Part shown: in pieces, positions 57,295 to 64,000 of the stretch
Numbering within the stretch: the first letter of the stretch is position 1
Layout of the letters: every line of letters starts with the position of its first letter
Source of the DNA: Gambelia wislizenii
Lineage: Eukaryota; Chordata; Lepidosauria; Squamata; Crotaphytidae
NCBI GenBank assembly: GCA_030847615.1
Contig: JAUMIR010000001.1
Location: 289,256,187-289,320,186 of the forward strand
Reading direction: 5' to 3'
Length of the DNA: 64,000 bases
The notes under the pieces: model-generated
What the model was told of the DNA's origin: nothing
What the model saw: the letters and a program-made list of their open reading frames with translations, nothing else
Database searches by the model: none
Position numbers and translations under genes: made by a program

Positions 57295-60200
57295 TTGTTT
57301 GGGAGGCAGTGTTCTTTACTTCTGTGCCATTTTAACGATGTCCAGTTGGCTGGCATTAACAAACCAAAGGTTTTTCCATGGCTGGTTTCATGTGTATTCC
57401 AAGAACTTGCAAATTCAACAACTCACAGGCTTTACTGAACACTAGCATAAGGGTGAAAAACACTTCACAAGATAGTTGCTGCAAGGATATTACAAGCATT
57501 ACTTTGTGTCAGCCTTTTCTTGGCTGTCTGGTAATAAGCTGTTACTCGAAGAATGTGTCTTTCTAGGTAAAGATAATGCGGAATGTATAAGAGAGCTGTA
57601 ATAACTGAGGCTGTGTACAAATGATAAATTCATTGGAGTGAACAGAGCTACTCCCCTTGTTGGCTATTGTGGCATTAAGCTCTGATCCAATATCAGTCAC
57701 TCAATAGCTGCAGTGGAGAGGGGAGCTCTACTATTTGCTAAGGGTTTTTCTTCCTAATTCATAACTGCCATTGTTCCTCCTACAGTTATAGAATTTAAAG
57801 GATATAAAATTTATTATTCCAGGACAAACCAAATGTCAGTTATTTTCACACCAAGGGAAACATTAGACTTCCTTCCTTCCTTCCTTCCTTCCTTCCTGTA
57901 TGAGCACACATGTAGATATCAACCAGTCCTTCTATATCAGAGGCGAGGAAAGTATAGCTTGTGGACCACATCAACCCCAAACACCTTTTGTCCATTCCCT
58001 CTAACCCATGTTCCAAAGGCCAATCCCCAACTCCAAAAACAAAAAAAAAAAAAACAAAAAAAAAAACTGGACAAAAGGAAGATGCCTGAAAATATCAACT
58101 GTCACTCCTAGAGGCTTCCAGGAACAGATTTATTTAAATCATGGGAAGCCTCCTCCGCCCCTACCCCCAAAATCTACCAGATCCCCCAACAAACTCAGAA
58201 ACCATAACCACAAGTGAATTCTGGTTGCAATTTTCAGACAATCTCAAGCAAAAATATATATATATACTTACTTATTTGCTTACTTTGTATCCCACCTTTC
58301 TCCCAGTATGGGATCCAAGGTGGTAGGGTACCCACTATAGGAGTGTATGGGGCTGAAAAATGCCGCCTCCCATACTATATACTCTGCTGGCCTTACCATT
58401 TATAGCAGAGTGAGGGATCTGGGTGGATAGTGCTGGACACCCAGGTTCTGTATCTCCTAAGCTAGTCTGCTGTTTTCAGGTGCAGAGGAAGGTGCTATCC
58501 TGGAGTCAGTCTTGAAAAGTTCTGCTACCAGTCTGGCCAGCTTTTGTACAACAAATGGTGGAGGAAGGGAGGAGGAGTTACCTTATCACTTGCCCCAAGC
58601 AACAAAATATTTTAGGCTGACCCAAACATGCCATTATAAATGGAAAACAATTCCAAAGGTGAACCATGTCTGAGGCAAGAGAAAGAAATCATGAACACTG
58701 TCCATTAGATGCCGTTAATAGCACAATAACATGAAAATGAACAACTTTATCAAAATGAACACGTCTGTTGCAGAAATGCTGGCAGTGCTTCTCAGAGCTT
58801 GTTCTAGTCTTTCCAAAGCTTTTTTAAAATGTTTTGAACAGAAATTGGGTTGGAACACACAAAAAGAACATGTTGTACCCCTTGGACAATAACCGTTCTG
58901 CTACCCTCACTGTTTCAAAAGGTATCATCTGTACACAGCCTGCTCCTCTGCCCACAGTTACCGTCCAAAGAAATAAATCTCTCTTTTAAGTGAGATGTTC
59001 CAACAGAACCTTTAAAAGATGTTGTCAACAACAGAGGAGATGTTAACCACTGAAAAATGTTGGATTTCATTTCTCAAATTTAACTCTTGAATCCCAAGTA
59101 CACCTTTCCCAATGGCTGGTATAGTGTTGTGACATTAATTTAGAAAAGGAAAGAAAGATATTAGAAGGAAGAGGCATAGGGGACTGTACTGTGCTAAAGA
59201 AAGAGGTTTAGGAGGTTTGACGCTGTAGTTCCTCTTTTCAATCGTGCCATCATTAACGTTACTAGACTTCATTCAGTTTATTGGGTCTGGTGCCAATAAG
59301 CACAAGGAATCAGGGGTGATTAGTGGGAGACTTTCAGCTTTCTAGCATCTCAAACCAGCAACCTGACACTTCTACAAAGCCCTCCTGTCTGGAAACATCC
59401 CCATTCAGTGCAGTTTCTATGGAGAGCAGTACACTTAAGAGGCAGAACTCACACATCTAGAGGTTGCATGCTGAGAATGGAACCTCTTAGAGGTCCACCT
59501 TGCACTACCTCCAACTGAAGTGTTTCAGCTTGAGTAAATATTGGTGAAAGCTCTCAAAAAGTCACTGGCTCAAGCTCTGAGGTTGTGTGACCATCCTGCC
59601 CCCAAATTCCAATTATTTACAAAAATATGAAATGATAGAAATGCCTCTAACAAAGGTACAGTACTAGCCCATACATTTCTGCTCAGAAGTAATATTACAC
59701 ATGTCTACTCTGAACCATATTCAGAGGGGCTTGTTTCTTAGTTAATAGGTATTGGATTGCAGGCAAAGAGTTGTCTAGCTGGGATATGTGTTTCAGCTAA
59801 CACCTAAATAACAACTGGAGGTAGATCCACAAAGTAGTGTTTGACAGGTTGGATAGCAGTCTTGAATGTATCTCATACTCATGCATATGCTTGCTGGAAT
59901 GACAATAAATGTCCTAGCTTACAAATCCATAAATATGAGAGGACATGAAGTATACACATGAAATTCACCATATAATAATAAACACAACTGAGTAGGTTCA
60001 TTTTGCAATACTGTACTTTATTTTATTTCCTATGGTCTCATGAAATTCAGCCCATTTAGCTATTGGACAACAGCCAATTAAATGAACACACACACACATA
60101 CAGATTTTAGATAGATGGCTTACTTCTAGGTTGATATGCCAACTGTCTTTTGTATGCTGTACTTATGAAAGATTTATCTCTTTCTTGTCTGCTTCATACC

Positions 60201-62365
60201 TTAATATATGGAATAACACCACCCACTGGTAAGAGCAGGAGGTATTTATATCCCATTTAATTCCAGTGTTCTTTTTTAAAAAATAATCCAGAATATCCAT
60301 GTCAACTGTTGAGTTTAAACTTGTTTTTAATAATTTCTGTTTTAAGTTGTAACTTTTTATGCATGACAATGTGATTAAAAAAACTTAAAGGATACAGTTT
60401 GTATTGGCAAAACAGACACAGAGCAAAAGAAAAACAAAAAGAGGGAAGACAGCAGACCTGAAACAAAAGAAAGCAAAAGTTTTTCTGAAGACTCTGTGGT
60501 TACTTATCTATGGTTTGACCCCACAACTCTGATATACTCTTCTCTGCCCAAAAAAGGTCCTGTGCATATATATGGTCAGCTGCTCTGTAGAAAACATCGC
60601 ATTGGGATAAAGCTGTCATGTCCATCACTTTTGTGTCTTACTTTTGTGTTGGTGCTTTTTTGTTCACACCAGGTGCATGCTCCTGGCAAAGACCAATGGC
60701 CTTTTTTACCCTAGGCTCAGTGCCATGTGCCCATGTGATGGATTCACACATGCTTTGAATCGCTTGCTTGACCTTGCATGGTGGTCAGCTATAAAGAATC
60801 TCTCATCAGACTTGCTTGCAAATCTTCCGCTGACACATGTGGGAGTTGGCAGAGATTTGCAAATTCAGAGGCAGGCTACTTGAATGTTGTAAGGTGTCTT
60901 TGGCTACTTTCTTGTCTACAAATGTAATAAAGTCATGTTCAAAGCAATAACATTTCTGGCTTTGAAAATTAAATGCATGCATCATTTAATTATATTCATC
61001 CCCAAATTTATGAAGATTTTATTTTCTTAAAAAATGATTTTTTTTCCAGAAAAGAACCTGAATAGTTTTTCACAAACCAAACAAACAACTGCTTCCATAA
61101 AAAATAAAGTCCTTAAGATAATGCTTTTTATCAAGAAGACGGTTATATTCCTTATTCCGTATTTAAATGACTAGCTCATGAAAGAAATGTCATTCTTGTA
61201 TACTGATATACACTTGGAGCCTAATTAATTTGTTCACTTCTTTCTATTTCACTTCTCTTGTTTCTTTTATTGCCCATTTCAGTATTTAGTAATTTGTAAG
61301 GGAGGAGGGAAACCTTAACCTAATTGTGTGAAAGGATTAGCGCAACAGGATTTCAGGTTTAATTTCACCAGGGTCCAAATCCTGACACAGGACGAGCATC
61401 ATTTAAAGATTATCAACATTGTACATGCTGGCAAAGATGAAGTTATGGAAATACACAGCTGCTCAAATTGAGAAACCAAAGGTGCATCAAGTAATGGGCC
61501 TCTCCGCTGGCATTGGGGCTGCTGCTGAGGGTAGGAAGGTAGTTCCCATTCCTCTTTTGTGCATTCTCATTTGGCCTCCTGTCCTTCATGTTACCCTGAG
61601 TTAATTCCTTTCCCCTCTCAACTGTTTCAGCCTCACCCCAAGCTGTGTTGCCCCAACCATACAGTGCGATGATGGTGGCCACAAGCACATACTCCCCCCC
61701 CCCGCAAAAAAATGAGAGGACAAAAGGAACATAGATCAGGATTCAACTGGATGTTGCAATGGCAGTTAAGGCAGCATCATTGTGCTATAATGGTGTACTG
61801 TGAATGGGCCCAGAGAAAAATACCAGAACATGCATCCTTCTGGTGTGCTCAGTGTTTCATCGCTCCTTACAACTGGCTCTGAGAAAAGTACTCTAAATCC
61901 CCCACTGCAAATAAACAAAACAAAATGGCACCTCCTGCTTTTAATCTTCTGCCAGCCCCACAGGTTTGAATGATTGTGCCTTTCCCTGCATCCAGTTCTT
62001 CGTTCTGTTTCTCTCCTTCACACCCTCTGCTGTCTACCCAGTATTGATTGGACTGCATGCTTGTCATTGCAGAAAAGATGCCACTGTGAGGACAATGCGG
62101 CTTTTTATTTGACTTCTGTGCATGTGTTCTTTCCTCACTTCCATGGATTCTCACACATCAAACTTGTCTTCTTGGCTTATTTAATGTAAAAGAAGATTTA
62201 AAAACATTGAAGTATACTTTGGGCAGTATTTGAACAAATGGACTAACTAGTAACATTTTTAAATGCAAACTGGAAGCAATTTTTAAGTTGGCCTGTGATG
62301 TGTGTGAGGGGGGGAGGGAGGGAGGGAGGGAGGGAGGGGGCTCATAAATTACTTTCCCCCCTCAT
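57295..62365. other. Intron sequence, no gene recognised
   Basis: Holds a (TTCC)n tract at 57869-57896, an A-rich run at 58038-58066, a SINE/LINE-like 3' end at 58262-58325 and a G-rich tract at 62312-62338. About 5 kb is otherwise featureless to me. Confidence 0.45.
62312..62338. repeat. (GGGA)n microsatellite
   Basis: G-rich tetranucleotide run directly before the MITE at 62373. Confidence 0.9.
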
Positions 62366-62372
62366 AGACCTT

Positions 62373-62597
62373 GGCCAAATCCACACTACACAAATAATCC
62401 ATCTTGAAATTAGATTATTTGTCATGGCTCCTTCCTATGGAATCTTGGGATTTGTAGTTTGGTGAGAGACAGTGGCACTCTTTTGGCAGAGAAGGCTAAA
62501 GGCCTTGTAAAACTACATCTCCCAGGATTCCATAGGAAGGAGCCATGGCAAGTCATCCAGTTTCAAACTGGATTATTTGTGTGGTGTGGATTTGGCC
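62373..62597. mobile_element. MITE ('aactacaaatcccagga' family), best-preserved copy
   Basis: TIRs ggccaaatccacactacaca and, from the right, ggccaaatccacaccacaca, continuing aataatcca. The inner arms gggatttgtagttt and aactacatctccca pair. No coding capacity. Confidence 0.85.
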
Positions 62598-64000
62598 ATA
62601 CATAGTCCTCCAAACATGCTACCTACATACTTAACTCTACAAATGAATGCCACAGTTTACATGAGCCCCACCTACTGTGAAGCAGTCCTGTTTACTCTGA
62701 CAGGACTTCCCTGGCTAACAGATGAAATCACAATGAGGAGCTACTAAATCCCCTCTCATTTTACTATCAACGAAAATGGCAACATAGGGAACAATGACAT
62801 ATAGTGAGGTCATGGAGGGCAAAGCAAAATAAGCTTTTAAAAAGTGGGGAAGCATTTAAGAAGGGAAACATTGTTACGTATAGCCGCTACCTTTGCATTT
62901 TAATGATTTTGGAATATAGGACACGCAAAAGAGAACCCAGTTAAGACCCAGCATGTTGCTTTGATTAATTCCCACCATAGAACAGGAGTCTGCAGCTGTG
63001 GCAGGAGGGGCTACCAATTTTTTCAGCCCCAGGACTCTCCCTGGATCCAGCAAATATATCAAATAACAAAATAAAAATGGACGTGCCCAGATGTGCACTT
63101 CTGGTTTTCAAAATAGATTTTTTAATGTTTTACAGTGTGTGTGGGGGTGTCCTATAAGCTACAGAAAATTGCCCCTCCTGAAGAACTTCCCAGCAAATTC
63201 TATTAGGATTATTTTGAACATTTAGATGACCCTTGAGTATGTCCTTTTTTAGCATTGGTGGATGGAGGAATTCAGCACCTCCATTGGCTATAACCCCCGC
63301 CCTGTGTTACCTACCTATTTGCAGGCTGGGCATCGCCCCCCTCCCCAGCTATTCAGTAGTGAGGGAAGGACAAGAGACAGCCAGGCTGCCAGCTGGTTAT
63401 ATTTCTGAAGCCACCCACAAAAAGAAAATGGCACCTTCCTGGACCTTCTAGGGGTCCTGTGGAGGTCCAGGAGAATAACGTCACTTTCCTGCGTCCAGTT
63501 ACCGAAGCACACATTACTCTTGTCTGGCTACCCCTCACCCTTTCTTCATTGTCCCATGGCCACTGAATGGCTGCAGGGGGCTGCCCAGCCTGCAGACAGG
63601 TAGATCAAGTGCGCAGGGTGTGGGGGAAATAAAATGTAACTACACCTGGCAAAACTTTATAATCTGCTAGTGTGTTTCAGGATCTTGGCCACTATATTTA
63701 GCCACTTGGCTGTGCTGCTTCTTTACAAAGCTTGGATGTGTAGGACAGTGTTGTGGAGACAGCTGGCTATGAACAACTCAGAGAGGTACTGAATTTCTTT
63801 TCTGTTAAGGAGAAGAACTGATAATCATGCAGATAAGCAAGTCAAAAAACAGCTTTTTAAAAAAACAACAACCCAGAGGCTATAGGAGAAGCCATCACAT
63901 TTTCTCTTTATCACTGGTCACCTACAGACTTCCAGCCCACACCAACTCAGGTACAGATAGAATTAAGATTTGGCTACTGTAAACTAATGCAGATTTTGTC
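62598..64000. other. Intron sequence, nothing recognised
   Basis: No exon-like frame or repeat I can name. Confidence 0.45.

Overview
The window looks like squamate (lizard-type) nuclear DNA. It carries three spliced internal exons of a vertebrate ether-a-go-go-related potassium channel on the + strand. These sit in very large introns full of CR1 LINEs, RTE-BovB fragments, Penelope-like, DIRS/Ngaro-like and Helitron-like elements, Tc1/mariner- and hAT-type MITEs, and tRNA- and 5S-rRNA-derived SINEs. That repeat mix, with CR1 plus BovB plus abundant short SINEs, is typical of squamates. The genus cannot be fixed from the sequence alone.

Host gene: exons at 29374-29799, 43016-43415 and 54411-54610 have consensus splice sites and join in frame (142 codons, 133 codons plus 1 nt, then 2 nt plus 66 codons). 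They encode S1-S3, then S4-S5-turret-pore-GFGN filter-start of S6, then the rest of S6 and the C-linker. The residues fit KCNH7 (ERG3) better than KCNH2, notably a TTTLIG start to S4. The N-terminal PAS exons and the cyclic-nucleotide-binding-homology exons are not in the window. Everything from 1 to 29373 is therefore inferred to be intron or upstream sequence, and 54611-64000 the start of a further intron.

Region by region: 1-5.4 kb holds SINEs and a LINE fragment. 5.4-13.4 kb is a nested retrotransposon complex: a minus-strand CR1 carries a plus-strand CR1 copy at about 6685-7790 and a 5.04-kb DIRS/Ngaro-like element at 8156-13194. The DIRS-like element has open gag and RT-RNase H frames, a truncated tyrosine recombinase and a CpG-rich promoter-like leader. 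14.05-14.9 kb is a TIR transposon with a nested hAT-like repeat. 15.6-17.5 kb is a second long CR1 with endonuclease and RT remnants. 18-20.5 kb has pogo/Tigger-like MITEs, one split by a LINE. 26.5-26.9 kb is a long foldback palindrome. 28-29.3 kb has a LINE and a 5S-derived SINE. From 29.4 kb on come the exons, with introns holding MITEs, Helitron-like repeats, BovB fragments, a Penelope-like element inserted into a SINE, and a 0.72-kb TIR transposon.

The most unusual item is the DIRS/Ngaro-like element. It lacks the 3' part of its recombinase, ends in an A-rich tract and is flanked by a perfect 20-bp direct repeat of host CR1 sequence. These are hallmarks of LINE-style target-primed insertion, not the usual recombinase-mediated integration. 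No CRISPR, bacterial gene or genuine tRNA/rRNA gene was seen. Family assignments rest on recalled family features, not database searches.
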